From: an uncultured Collinsella sp.
Lineage (GTDB): Bacteria > Actinomycetota > Coriobacteriia > Coriobacteriales > Coriobacteriaceae
Assembly (NCBI GenBank): GCA_900754075.1
Contig: CAAEBN010000017.1
Span: 1-64,000, forward strand
Direction of reading: 5' to 3'
Length of the DNA: 64,000 bases
The translations under genes and the position numbers were made by a program. Shown here piece after piece: positions 23,168 to 32,404 of this stretch (positions are counted from its first letter, which is position 1; every line of letters starts with the position of its first letter). The notes beneath the pieces are model-generated. The model was not told the origin of the DNA. It ran no database searches and was given only the letters and a program-made list of their open reading frames with translations.

Positions 23168-25237
23168 ATGTCTTCCCAGATGACGGTTATCATCGCCGGT
23201 ATCGTGCTGGTCGTGGCCATTGTTGTCGCGCTGGTCATCATGCGCCGCGGCGATTCCCGTTTTACCTACGACACACAGCATGGAACGGCCCCGCGCGCCA
23301 CCGAGGGCGAGGGCAATACCGCCGCGACCGCCTTCAAGGGTCGCTTCTCCATCCTCACCGCCGGCGTGGGCGCGATGTTTGCCGCGCTCGCCGTTAAGCT
23401 GTGGGGCATGCAGATGGTCTCGTCGGACTACTACGACAAGCAGGCCAAGAGCAACCAGACCCGTACTGTCACTACGCCGGCTGTGCGCGGACGAATCCTT
23501 GATCGCAATGGCGTGGCACTTGTGCAAAACCGTCCCTCACTTGCCGTCGTCGCCTATCGCGACCTGGCTGATGACACCGTGCTGGTGCATCACCTCGCGA
23601 ATGTGCTCGGAATGCCCTACGTCGCGGTTTTGCGCAACATTCAGGACAATTCCGAGGGCGCCCAGAGCCTACATACCATCGCGACGGACGTGCGCCGCTC
23701 CACGGTTGCCTATATCAAGGAGCATGCCGGCGAGTTTCCGGGCGTGAAGATTGCCGAGCGTACCGAGCGCCAGTACCCGTACGGCGAGACGGCTTGTCAC
23801 ATTTTGGGCTATACCGGCACCATTACCTCCGAGCAGCTCGAGGCGCAGAACAAGAAGGCTTCGGGCGATAACGATAGCGCCGCCGGTCAGATTACGTACC
23901 AGTCGGGTGATATCGTGGGGCAGGCGGGCGTCGAGAGCTACTACGAAAACTTGCTGCAGGGTATTCGCGGCGAGCAGACGGTGAAGGTCGATGCCTCGGG
24001 CAATGTGACCGGACAGGCCGGCGCTGTGCCCGCCAAGGCCGGCTCCGACATCAAGCTCACGCTTGATCTCAAGATTCAGCAAGCCTGCGAGACGGCGCTT
24101 GCAAGTGCCATTGAGCTCGCTAAGACCACAGGCCACAGCGACGCCGGCAACGGTGCCGTGGTGTGCCTCGACCCCAATAACGGCGAGATTCTGGGCATGG
24201 CAAGTGAGCCCAAGTTTGATCCGTCCGTGTTTATCGGCGGTGTCTCCAACGATGTGTGGACCGAGCTCAACGATGACGAGGGTTCGCACCCGCTGCTCAA
24301 CCGCGCCATTAGCGGCCAGTACATGTCGGCTTCGACCATTAAGCCGCTCTCGGCCTTGGCGGGCCTTGAGTTTGGAACGTACACGTCGAGTCAGACGACC
24401 AACTGCACGGGATATTGGACCGGCTTGGGCAAATCTTGGGGAAAATACTGCTGGCTGCACTCCGGCCACGGCACGATGACGCTGCAGTCCGGTATCGCCA
24501 ACTCCTGCGACCCCGTTTTCTACGATATGGGCAAGGCGTTTTTCTACAACGACCAGCATCCCGAGGGCCTGCAAGAGGTCTTTCGTCGCTGGGGCCTGGG
24601 CAAGACCTGCGGTATCGATCTGCCGAGCGAGGGCGCGGGACGCATTCCCGACGCCGAGTGGAAAGAGTCGTACTTTACCGACGCCTCGGCCGAGGACCGC
24701 AAGTGGAATGCCGGCGATATGACGAACATCGCCATCGGCCAGGGCGACATTCTGGTGACACCGCTGCAGATGGCCTGCGCCTATATGGGCATTGCCAACG
24801 GCGGCAAACAGTATGTGCCGCATGTGTTTTTGTCGGCGGTATCGCGCGATGGCGACGGTGATGCCTACAAGTACAACGGCAAGGGCAAGAAGAAGCGCCT
24901 GGAGGCCAAGATCAACAGCGATTCGGATTTGGCTCTTGTTCGCAACGGCATGCACGATGTGATTTACTCCGCGTCGACTTCGACCGCCGCGCACTTTAAC
25001 TCCCTGACCCCTACGGTCTACGGCAAGTCCGGTACGGGCGAGAAGAGCGGCGAGGACGATTACGCGTGGTTTTGCGCCTACGCGCCGGCCGATGACCCCA
25101 AGTACGTGATTGCCACCATCTTGGAGCAGGGCGGTGGCGGCTCCGATACCGCGTTGCACGTCGTGCGCGATGTTCTCGGTGCGATTTATGACGAGCCCGA
25201 CACGTCGACGGCCACGGGCGATTCCTCGGTTCGATAG
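23168..25237 (+). CDS. mrdA: Penicillin-binding protein 2 (class B transpeptidase) of the elongasome
   Basis: D,D-transpeptidase that cross-links new peptidoglycan with RodA. Of 689 residues, ~5-25 and ~58-80 are both hydrophobic helices, one more than usual for PBP2. The dimerisation domain starts at VRGRILDRNG. The transpeptidase domain has the acylated Ser389 in STIK (389-392), S446-C447-D448 in place of the usual SxN, and K620-S621-G622 where KTG is usual. These changes preserve the chemical types and need not abolish activity, but may alter beta-lactam affinity. A TGA-free short gap joins it to mreD, and rodA follows after 9 nt. Confidence 0.93.
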   Translation: MSSQMTVIIAGIVLVVAIVVALVIMRRGDSRFTYDTQHGTAPRATEGEGNTAATAFKGRFSILTAGVGAMFAALAVKLWGMQMVSSDYYDKQAKSNQTRTVTTPAVRGRILDRNGVALVQNRPSLAVVAYRDLADDTVLVHHLANVLGMPYVAVLRNIQDNSEGAQSLHTIATDVRRSTVAYIKEHAGEFPGVKIAERTERQYPYGETACHILGYTGTITSEQLEAQNKKASGDNDSAAGQITYQSGDIVGQAGVESYYENLLQGIRGEQTVKVDASGNVTGQAGAVPAKAGSDIKLTLDLKIQQACETALASAIELAKTTGHSDAGNGAVVCLDPNNGEILGMASEPKFDPSVFIGGVSNDVWTELNDDEGSHPLLNRAISGQYMSASTIKPLSALAGLEFGTYTSSQTTNCTGYWTGLGKSWGKYCWLHSGHGTMTLQSGIANSCDPVFYDMGKAFFYNDQHPEGLQEVFRRWGLGKTCGIDLPSEGAGRIPDAEWKESYFTDASAEDRKWNAGDMTNIAIGQGDILVTPLQMACAYMGIANGGKQYVPHVFLSAVSRDGDGDAYKYNGKGKKKRLEAKINSDSDLALVRNGMHDVIYSASTSTAAHFNSLTPTVYGKSGTGEKSGEDDYAWFCAYAPADDPKYVIATILEQGGGGSDTALHVVRDVLGAIYDEPDTSTATGDSSVR

Positions 25238-25246
25238 GAGGTTGCG

Positions 25247-26473
25247 ATGGACTTTTCGCCGGCGGACCTGTTCCGCTCAACAAAAACCGGCTCTCGCAGC
25301 AGCCTGGACCGCGTCAACAAGCAAATTTCCGCATCGCGCGGAACGTTTCGCCAAAAGGTGCACATCGGTGTGCTGCTGGCTACCGTTGCGCTCGTTGCCT
25401 ATGGTGCCATCATCATTTGGTCGGCCTCGCAGTTTAAGGCCGATGCCTCGTTCTCGCGACACCTGCTGGGTATCGGTATTGGCGCGGTTCTGGCGGTACT
25501 CGTCTGGCGCACCGACCTGCGCGGCATTTCCAACTTTTCGACGGCCCTGCTCGTCATCGATCTCATCGTGATCTTCTCGCCTAAGATTCCGGGCCTGTCC
25601 TATACGGGCGGTCTGGGCATGACGGGCTGGATCAAGATCCCCGGTATCGGTTTGACATTCCAGCCCGTTGAGCTCGCCAAGCTCATCACCATCTTCTTTA
25701 TGGCCACGCTTGGCTCGCAGTACAACGGGCGTATCGATACCGTTCGCAACTACATTAAGCTCTGCGGCATGCTGTCCATTCCGTTTTTGGCCGTCGTCGC
25801 CATGGGCGACCTGGGCTCGGGTCTGGTCGTGCTGGTGTCGGGCGCAATCGTCATCTGCATGAGCGGTGCACGCCGCGAATGGGTGCTGTCGACCTTGGCC
25901 CTGCTGGTTGGTTTGATTGCGCTCATCTTGGCGCTCGACTCGGTCTTTGATTCGCTCCTTGGCCACGACGTGCTGATCAAGCAGTATCAGATGAACCGTC
26001 TGACAGTCTTCATCGACCCCGACAATGCCAATTCGGATGATGCCTACAACCTGCAGCAGTCGCTCATCGCCGTCGGCTCGGGTGGCTTCTTTGGTAAGGG
26101 CCTGGGCCACGCGACGCAGTCGGCCGGCGGCTTTCTACCCGAGTTCCACACCGACTTCGTCTTCGCCTTCCTGTCCGAGACGTTCGGCTTCTGCGGCTCC
26201 TTTTTGCTTCTGTGCCTCTACGTGATGCTGATTTTCTCGACGATCCGCGTTGCCTTTAAGTGCGAGTCACTGTTTTTGCGCCTATCGTGCGTGGGTATCG
26301 TCGGCATGTGGGCGTTCCAGACCTTCGAGAACATCGGCATGTGCATTGGCATGATGCCGATTACTGGTATTCCGCTGCCGTTTATTAGTTTTGGTTCGTC
26401 GTCGATGATGATTCAGTTGCTGACGGTGGGTATCGTACAATCCATATGGCGGCATCGTTCGGGCGCCGCGTAA
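25247..26473 (+). CDS. rodA: SEDS peptidoglycan glycosyltransferase RodA
   Basis: Polytopic membrane glycosyltransferase that polymerises lipid II in the elongasome. The 408-residue protein has about ten transmembrane helices after a ~40-residue basic cytoplasmic N-terminus. Family features are LTFQPVELAKL, GLGHATQSAGGFLPEFHTDFVF segments (with the catalytic Asp in HTDF) and GIPLPFISFGSSSMM near the C-terminus. ATG 25247 has AGGAGG upstream. It lies next to the PBP2 gene, its normal partner. Confidence 0.95.
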   Translation: MDFSPADLFRSTKTGSRSSLDRVNKQISASRGTFRQKVHIGVLLATVALVAYGAIIIWSASQFKADASFSRHLLGIGIGAVLAVLVWRTDLRGISNFSTALLVIDLIVIFSPKIPGLSYTGGLGMTGWIKIPGIGLTFQPVELAKLITIFFMATLGSQYNGRIDTVRNYIKLCGMLSIPFLAVVAMGDLGSGLVVLVSGAIVICMSGARREWVLSTLALLVGLIALILALDSVFDSLLGHDVLIKQYQMNRLTVFIDPDNANSDDAYNLQQSLIAVGSGGFFGKGLGHATQSAGGFLPEFHTDFVFAFLSETFGFCGSFLLLCLYVMLIFSTIRVAFKCESLFLRLSCVGIVGMWAFQTFENIGMCIGMMPITGIPLPFISFGSSSMMIQLLTVGIVQSIWRHRSGAA

Positions 26474-26491
26474 CCGCTGGAGGGGTTTGCC

Positions 26492-27421
26492 ATGAAGATT
26501 CCCGTAGATAAGTTGACCAGCGCTTTTAAGATGGGCGCGTCTGTTAAGAAGGATTCCGATACACCGGTGCGCGTCTCGGTTTACCTTGATTCGACTGCGT
26601 CTCGCTTTTTGGTCGAGACGGTGCGCGATGCCTTTGTGCCGCAGACGACTTCGGGCATTGTGCGTGTTGATCGCCTGGGGGAGGACCGTATCGTTCCCAA
26701 GGCCGATACCGACGTGGTGTTGGTCCTCTCGTGCGGATCCGACCGCCTGGAGAGTGCTGTGCAGGAGCTCGTGATTGCCGGCGCGCCCGTGTGCGTGCTT
26801 GCCGAGTCCGCCGTCGAGGTGCCGTTCGTTGAGGAATCTACGCCCATGCTCGGCGTGGTGGCGGCGACCGATAAGACCTATCTGCTCGAGACGCTTGCCC
26901 GCTGGATCCTCGATCGTACGGACAAGGAGACGGCTTTTGCCGCCAACTTTGCCTTTATGCGCATCGCTGCGGCAAATCGCATCATCACCTCGTGCGCACT
27001 CACCAACATGGCGACGGGCGCCCTGGTGTTTTTGCCGGGTGCCGACTATCCCGTGATGGCGCTGGCGCAGGTGGGCATGCTCTTTGAGCTGGCGGCCATC
27101 TTTGGACGCGGCATAAAGCCTGAGCGCGGCTACGAGGTCGCGGGCGTGCTCGCCGGCGGTCTGGTGATTCGCGCCGTCACCCGTGCATTGGTAAAGCAGA
27201 CGCCGCATATCGGCTTTGCCGTGAAGGCGCTTACCGCCGCCGCGGGTACCTATGGCATGGGCCGCGCGCTCGTGTCGCTCTACGAGCGCGATGTGGACTA
27301 CAGCCGTGCCAATGAGGTTGTCAACGCCACGTTCTCGCGCGTTCGCGACCTGGTGACCACGGTCGCCGGTGCCTCCCGTCCCATGAGTCCTTTTGAGGAT
27401 GCATCCGATCTCGCTGCTTAG
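26492..27421 (+). CDS. DUF697-like membrane-associated protein, function unknown
   Basis: 309 residues. The C-terminal half (~165-285) contains hydrophobic segments and a pattern (LFELAAIFGRGI, VAGVLAGGLVIRAVTRALVK, AAGTYGMGRALV) resembling the DUF697/YcjF domain often attached to membrane-associated GTPases. The N-terminal ~150 residues look like a small alpha/beta domain (VDRLGEDRIVPKADTDVVLVLS), but no P-loop is present. The ATG has GGAGGGG upstream; the gene follows rodA by 18 nt and precedes the radical SAM gene by 9 nt, so it is probably in the same operon. The domain match is from pattern memory only. Confidence 0.75.
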   Translation: MKIPVDKLTSAFKMGASVKKDSDTPVRVSVYLDSTASRFLVETVRDAFVPQTTSGIVRVDRLGEDRIVPKADTDVVLVLSCGSDRLESAVQELVIAGAPVCVLAESAVEVPFVEESTPMLGVVAATDKTYLLETLARWILDRTDKETAFAANFAFMRIAAANRIITSCALTNMATGALVFLPGADYPVMALAQVGMLFELAAIFGRGIKPERGYEVAGVLAGGLVIRAVTRALVKQTPHIGFAVKALTAAAGTYGMGRALVSLYERDVDYSRANEVVNATFSRVRDLVTTVAGASRPMSPFEDASDLAA

Positions 27422-27430
27422 GGGTTTCTT

Positions 27431-29308
27431 TTGCGCGTTCCATACCAAGACTGTTTTCATCTGATCGAGCCGCTGCTCGCCAAGGTCGAAAAGCCGAGTC
27501 GCTATATCGACCACGAGTGGGGCACGCTGTCAAAGGCCGATGCCGACTATCGCTGCTGCATGATCTATCCGGACGTGTATGAGGTCGGTCTGCCCAACCA
27601 GGGCATCGCCATTCTCTACAACATCCTTAATCAGGCCGAGGGCATTTCCTGCGAGCGCGGCTACGTGCCTTGGCCCGATATGGGCGATGCCATGCGCGAG
27701 GCGGGGATTCCGCTGCTGTCGCTCGAGGGTGCAGCGCCTGTGGCCTCGTTCGACATTGTCGGCATGCACGTGCCGCACGAGATGGCTGTGACGAACTTCC
27801 TCGAAGCGCTCGATCTCGCCGGCATTCCGCTGTTGGCTGCCGACCGCACCGAGGACGACCCCATCATCGTCGCCGGTGGTCCCTCGGTGTATAACCCCGA
27901 GCCGTACGCGGCATTTTTCGATGCCATTCTCATTGGCGAGGGCGAGGAGTCGCTGCTTGAGATCTGCCAGCTGCATCGCCGCTTGCGCGACAAGGGTGTC
28001 TCGCGCGCTCAGATTGTCGAGCAGCTCGCGACGGTCGGCGGTACCTATGTGCCGTCCCTGTATGAGGTGCGTCATGACGAGCCCTGCTCGCCGCATGGCT
28101 ACACCGTGCCGCGCGAGGGCAAGGACGTCCCGCCGGTAGTCTACAAGCGAGTCGTCGAGGACTTTGGTGCCACCAATCCGCTTTCTCAGTCGTGCGTGCC
28201 GTATGCGCAGCTCGTCCACGATCGCCTGTCTATCGAGATCCTGCGTGGCTGCGCCCGCGGCTGCCGTTTTTGCCAGGCGGGCATGACGTATCGTCCGGTA
28301 CGCGAGCGCTCGGCCGACCAGATCGTGTCATCGGTGATTCAGGGCTTGGAAAAGACTGGCTATGACGAGGTGTCGCTTACCTCGCTTTCGACGACCGACC
28401 ACTCCTGTATCCGCGACGTACTCGGTCGCCTTAACCGCCGTCTGGAAGATACGGGCATTCGCGTGTCCATTCCCTCGCAGCGCTTGGACTCGTTTGGCGT
28501 TGATATGGCCGAGTCGGTCGCCGGCGAAAAGAAGGGCGGCCTGACATTCGCGCCCGAGGCGGGCAGCCAGCGTATGCGCGACATCATCAACAAGAACGTG
28601 ACCGAGGAGGACTTGGATCGCGCGGCCAAGGCAGCCTTCGAGGCCGGCTGGAACCGCATGAAGCTCTACTTCATGATGGGTCTTCCCGGCGAGCGCGACG
28701 AGGACATCGTGGCTATCGCCAACCTGGCCGATCATGTGCTGGAGCTCGGCCGCTCCGTGGTGCCCAAGGCGCGCCGCGGGTCTATCTCGGTGTCTATCTC
28801 TGTTTCGGTCTTTATCCCCAAGGCGGCAACACCTTTCCAGTGGTGCCCGCAGCTCGATTACGACGACGTCAAGCGCCGCCAAAAGCTGCTCATCACGAGC
28901 GTGCGTAACCGCGCCGTACGCGTGCATTACCACGATGCCGAGACCTCGCTTGTCGAGGCTGCGCTCTCCCGTGCCGGTCGCGATATGACGCCGGTCATCA
29001 TCGACGCCTGGCGTGCGGGCTCGCGCTTCGACGCCTGGGTGGAGCACTTCTCGCTCGACAATTGGAAGTCAGCCGCTGCCAAAAACGGCATCGACCTCAA
29101 CGAGCTGGTGCACCTGCCCTACGAGTTGGACTGGCGCCTGCCCTGGGAGCACGTGAGCCCCGGCTGCTCGCGCGGCTTCCTCGAGCGCGAATACCGCCGT
29201 TCGCTCGAGGGCGTCACGACGCCCGATTGCACCCGCACGTCGTGCACCGGCTGCGGAATCTGTCCCACGCTCCACGCCAAGAACGTATTGATGGGTGATC
29301 GCGCATGA
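27431..29308 (+). CDS. B12-binding-like radical SAM protein (TIGR03960 type)
   Basis: The 625-residue protein has an N-terminal cobalamin-binding-like Rossmann domain (~30-200, YPDVYEVGLPNQG, VGMHVPHEM, IVAGGPSVYNPEP). A radical SAM barrel follows, with the 4Fe-4S motif Cys274-Cys278-Cys281 (CARGCRFC). The C-terminus has another Cys cluster (TSCTGCGIC). It starts at TTG 27431. The next gene encodes a DUF2344 protein overlapping by 4 nt (ATGA), the usual pairing in Gram-positives and Actinobacteria next to rplU-rpmA-obgE. Its substrate is unknown; an RNA or ribosomal target is a guess from the neighbourhood. Confidence 0.9.
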   Translation: MRVPYQDCFHLIEPLLAKVEKPSRYIDHEWGTLSKADADYRCCMIYPDVYEVGLPNQGIAILYNILNQAEGISCERGYVPWPDMGDAMREAGIPLLSLEGAAPVASFDIVGMHVPHEMAVTNFLEALDLAGIPLLAADRTEDDPIIVAGGPSVYNPEPYAAFFDAILIGEGEESLLEICQLHRRLRDKGVSRAQIVEQLATVGGTYVPSLYEVRHDEPCSPHGYTVPREGKDVPPVVYKRVVEDFGATNPLSQSCVPYAQLVHDRLSIEILRGCARGCRFCQAGMTYRPVRERSADQIVSSVIQGLEKTGYDEVSLTSLSTTDHSCIRDVLGRLNRRLEDTGIRVSIPSQRLDSFGVDMAESVAGEKKGGLTFAPEAGSQRMRDIINKNVTEEDLDRAAKAAFEAGWNRMKLYFMMGLPGERDEDIVAIANLADHVLELGRSVVPKARRGSISVSISVSVFIPKAATPFQWCPQLDYDDVKRRQKLLITSVRNRAVRVHYHDAETSLVEAALSRAGRDMTPVIIDAWRAGSRFDAWVEHFSLDNWKSAAAKNGIDLNELVHLPYELDWRLPWEHVSPGCSRGFLEREYRRSLEGVTTPDCTRTSCTGCGICPTLHAKNVLMGDRA

Positions 29309-30117
29309 GTGAGCGCTTGACCGACAATCCCACGCTCTTTAGGCTGCGCGTTCGCTACGGCAAGCGTGATCGCCTTAAGTACTTGGGCCATCTGGAACTA
29401 ATCCATACCATTGAGCGCATCGTGCGCCGTGCGGGCCTGCCCTATGCCGTGACGCAGGGTTTCTCGCCGCATATGCGCGTGGGCTTTTCGTCGGCGCTGC
29501 CCGTGGGCACGTCGTCGACCTGCGAGTGGTATGACCTGTTTATGACCGAGTTCGTCGCGCTTGATGAGGCCTTTGAGCGCCTGGCGTCTGCGTCGCCTGC
29601 CGATCTGGCGCCTATCGAGGCTGCCTACATCGACGTGCGCACGCCGGCGTTGACGGCTCAGCTTACGCGTCTGTCGTACCGCATCGACTTGCACCTGGAC
29701 CCCGAGGCCCCCGTGAGCGCCGACGAGGTTCGCGCTGCGATCGACACGCTGCGCGCGGGTCACGGCATCGACTACGCGCGTGGAAAAAAGAGCAAGCGTC
29801 TTGATCTGGACCATACGCTCGTTGGCTATGAGCTCGCGGCGGGGGAGCGTGAGGACCATCTGGTGCTCATGCTCGACACCCATGCCGACAACGAGGGCTC
29901 CATGCGTCCGGAGATTTTGCTTTCTGCTGCTGATGTTTTGTTGCAGGGCTTGACCCCGGGCGTCGATGCACCTATTGTTTCCACCGGTATGCAAGACCTC
30001 GTGACCATCTGCTCCTACGATGTCGAGCGTCAGAATCAAGCATGCGAGGACGACGAGGGCCGACTCGTCAGCCCCATACCTGTGCGAACTTGTGGATTTG
30101 CTCCACATACTCGTTGA
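29305..30117 (+). CDS. DUF2344 (TIGR03936) radical-SAM partner protein
   Basis: 270 residues starting at the ATGA overlap with the radical SAM gene, so translation is coupled. Family segments include FRLRVRYGKRDRLKYLGHLE at the N-terminus, then AGLPYAVTQGFSPHMRVGFSSALPVG. No catalytic motif or membrane segment is visible. The same domain is sometimes fused to the C-terminus of the radical SAM protein, supporting a joint function. The final codons overlap the -35 box of the rplU promoter. Confidence 0.88.
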   Translation: MSERLTDNPTLFRLRVRYGKRDRLKYLGHLELIHTIERIVRRAGLPYAVTQGFSPHMRVGFSSALPVGTSSTCEWYDLFMTEFVALDEAFERLASASPADLAPIEAAYIDVRTPALTAQLTRLSYRIDLHLDPEAPVSADEVRAAIDTLRAGHGIDYARGKKSKRLDLDHTLVGYELAAGEREDHLVLMLDTHADNEGSMRPEILLSAADVLLQGLTPGVDAPIVSTGMQDLVTICSYDVERQNQACEDDEGRLVSPIPVRTCGFAPHTR

Positions 30118-30142
30118 CGGGGGTATTATCGCCTGCTACTAT
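30114..30142 (+). promoter_or_regulatory. Promoter of rplU-rpmA
   Basis: TTGACG (30114-30119) overlaps the DUF2344 stop codon; a 17-nt spacer and TACTAT (30137-30142) follow. Transcription would start near 30149, leaving a leader of about 35 nt. Confidence 0.75.
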
Positions 30143-30184
30143 ATTCGGCTGTTGCACTAACTGATGCATGAAGGGCAAGTAAAC

Positions 30185-30559
30185 ATGTACGCAATCGTTA
30201 ACACGGGCGGCAAGCAGTACAAGGTCGCCACCGACGATGTCATCACCGTCGAGAAGATCGAGGGCAATGAGGGCGACAAGGTCACCCTGCCGGTCATCTT
30301 CCTCAACGATGGTAAGAAGATCGTCACCGATCCCGACAAGCTGGCCAAGGCCAAGGTTACCGCTCAGATCGTTGAGCAGTTCAAGGGCGAGAAGCAGCTG
30401 GTCTTCAAGTTCCACAAGCGTAAGCGCTATCGTCGTCTGAAGGGTCACCGTCAGCAGCTCACCAAGCTGAAGATCGTGAAGGTCCAGGCTACGTCCCGCG
30501 CCAAGAAGGCTGTCAAGGCAGAGGCCGAGGCTGTTGCCGAGGCTCCCGTCGCCGAGTAG
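30185..30559 (+). CDS. rplU: 50S ribosomal protein L21
   Basis: Large-subunit protein bL21. The core (MYAIVNTGGKQYKVATDDVI at the start, KFHKRKRYRRLKGHRQQLTKLKI near the end) is intact. The 124-residue length is extended by an Ala/Glu/Val-rich C-terminal tail of about 20 residues. ATG 30185 is chosen because it opens the conserved N-terminus, with GAAGGG upstream; an ATG at 30164 in frame adds seven residues. rpmA follows after 33 nt. Confidence 0.97.
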   Translation: MYAIVNTGGKQYKVATDDVITVEKIEGNEGDKVTLPVIFLNDGKKIVTDPDKLAKAKVTAQIVEQFKGEKQLVFKFHKRKRYRRLKGHRQQLTKLKIVKVQATSRAKKAVKAEAEAVAEAPVAE

Positions 30560-30592
30560 ATTACACTCGTAACGAAAGAGTAGGTATACACA

Positions 30593-30850
30593 ATGGCACA
30601 CAAAAAAGGACTCGGTTCCTCCCGTAATGGCCGTGACTCCCGCGGTCAGCGCCTTGGCACGAAGCGCTTCGCCGGCCAGACGGTAACCACGGGCACGATT
30701 CTCGTCCGTCAGCACGGCACGCACATCCACCCGGGTGAGAACGTTGGCCGTGGCAAGGACGACACGCTGTTCGCGCTGGTCGACGGTACCGTTGAGTTCC
30801 ACAAGGGTATCAAGCACAGGGTCAGCGTACGCCCGCTCGCGAACGCGTAA
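30593..30850 (+). CDS. rpmA: 50S ribosomal protein L27
   Basis: Large-subunit protein bL27 (85 residues), whose N-terminus reaches the peptidyl-transferase centre. It begins MAHKKGLGSSRNGRDS without the cleavable N-terminal extension seen in Firmicutes, and contains GTKRFAGQTV and the QHGTHIHPGENVGRGKDDTL block. It lies directly after rplU and is followed by a strong terminator. Confidence 0.97.
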   Translation: MAHKKGLGSSRNGRDSRGQRLGTKRFAGQTVTTGTILVRQHGTHIHPGENVGRGKDDTLFALVDGTVEFHKGIKHRVSVRPLANA

Positions 30851-30875
30851 TTCACCCTTCATAGAGCACATATGT

Positions 30876-30918
30876 GGGAGGCACTTGAGTTTTAGGATTC
30901 AAGGGTCTCCCTCTTTTT
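30876..30918 (+). terminator. Terminator after rpmA
   Basis: GGGAGGCACTTGA (30876-30888) pairs with TCAAGGGTCTCCC (30899-30911) with one mismatch, followed by TCTTTTT. It sits immediately before the obgE ribosome binding site (AGGAGG, 30921-30926), so it may attenuate rather than fully end transcription. Confidence 0.8.
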
Positions 30919-30934
30919 GTAGGAGGCGATTCTG

Positions 30935-32401
30935 TTGTCACAGTTCACCGATATCAGCCGCATTAACGTGTGCGGCGGCGACGGCGGTGCCGGATGCATG
31001 TCGTTTAGGCGCGAGGCCTTTGTCCCCAAGGGTGGCCCCGATGGCGGCGACGGCGGTCGTGGCGGCAATGTCGTCATCCAGGCCGATGCTCAGCTGTCTT
31101 CACTGATCGATTACCGCTTTAAGCATCACTTTCGTGCCGAGCGCGGAACGCACGGTCAGGGCGCCCGCCGCAATGGCAAGAGCGGCGAGGACCTGATCCT
31201 TAAGGTTCCCATGGGTACCGTGGTTCGTGAACTCGATCCCGAGACGCAGACCCCGATGTTCGAGATTGCCGACTTGGTGCATGATGGCGAGCGTGTTGTC
31301 GTAGCGCCCGGCGGTGCCGGTGGCCTGGGCAATACGCACTTTGTGACGTCGGTGCGCCGCGCGCCCGCGTTCGCCCAGCTGGGCGAGCCGGCCGAGGAGC
31401 ATTGGATTGAGCTCGAGATGAAGCTCATGGCCGATGCCGCGCTCGTGGGCTTCCCCTCGGTGGGCAAATCCTCGCTTATCGCGCGCATGAGTGCCGCCCG
31501 ACCCAAGATCGCCGACTATCCGTTTACCACGCTCGTGCCCAACCTGGGTATGGTGCGTGCCGGCGAGTACTCCTATGTCGTTGCCGACGTCCCCGGCCTT
31601 ATCGAGGGCGCGAGCGAGGGCCGTGGCCTGGGCCATCAGTTCCTGCGCCACATCGAGCGCACGGCACTCATCATGCATGTCGTCGATATGACGGGTGGTT
31701 TTGAGGATCGCGATCCGGTCGAGGATTATCGCATCATCAACCGCGAGCTCGAGCAGTATGGCGCCGAGCTTTCGGAGCGCCCGCAGATCGTTGTCGCCAA
31801 TAAGTGCGATGCGCCAGGCACGGCTGACAAGATTGCCGACCTCAAACGCGCCGCGCTCGACGACGGGCATATGTTCTTTGCCGTGTCTGCTGTGACGGGC
31901 GCCGGCCTCAACACGCTAATGCTTGCCGTGGGCGAGCAGGTGGCTAAGCTGCGCGCCGAGTTGGCTGTCTCCGATGAGCCGGTCGATCTGCGCGACGATG
32001 AGTGGGAGCGCCGTCGCCTGCAGCGTGAGAAGCGTTTCCGCATTGTTCAGGAAGAGCCCCATGCCTTCCGTGTGGTCGGTCGCGCCATCGAGCGTATGGT
32101 CATCCAGACCGACTGGGAAAACGAGGAAGCCGTCATCTACCTGCAGCATAAGTTTGCGCGCATGGGTGTTGACGACGCGCTCGAGAAGGCCGGCTGCCGT
32201 GCGGGCGACGAGGTCCGCATTTGCCAGCGCGCCTTTGACTTTGAGGGCGCCGAGGACTTCTCGGAGTACGAGGAGGAGCTTGAGGACGAAGGCGTTGAGG
32301 TTATTGACGTAGCGGCCGAGGGTTCGGACGTGGCTGATGTCACCGAGGGTTCCGAAGGCACTACCGAAGTCGACGTTGTTGAGACCCCGGAGGGCGAGTA
32401 A
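30935..32401 (+). CDS. obgE: Obg-family GTPase
   Basis: Essential GTPase in 50S assembly and stress signalling. The 488-residue protein has the glycine-rich Obg fold (~1-160, CGGDGGAGCMSFRREAFVP), a G domain with G1 GFPSVGKSSL near 171 and G3 DVPGLIEGA, G4 NKCD, and the Obg-specific C-terminal OCT domain. A final ~55-residue acidic tail follows. It starts at TTG 30935, nine bases after a perfect AGGAGG. nadD follows by 3 nt. Confidence 0.96.
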   Translation: MSQFTDISRINVCGGDGGAGCMSFRREAFVPKGGPDGGDGGRGGNVVIQADAQLSSLIDYRFKHHFRAERGTHGQGARRNGKSGEDLILKVPMGTVVRELDPETQTPMFEIADLVHDGERVVVAPGGAGGLGNTHFVTSVRRAPAFAQLGEPAEEHWIELEMKLMADAALVGFPSVGKSSLIARMSAARPKIADYPFTTLVPNLGMVRAGEYSYVVADVPGLIEGASEGRGLGHQFLRHIERTALIMHVVDMTGGFEDRDPVEDYRIINRELEQYGAELSERPQIVVANKCDAPGTADKIADLKRAALDDGHMFFAVSAVTGAGLNTLMLAVGEQVAKLRAELAVSDEPVDLRDDEWERRRLQREKRFRIVQEEPHAFRVVGRAIERMVIQTDWENEEAVIYLQHKFARMGVDDALEKAGCRAGDEVRICQRAFDFEGAEDFSEYEEELEDEGVEVIDVAAEGSDVADVTEGSEGTTEVDVVETPEGE

Positions 32402-32404
32402 GTT

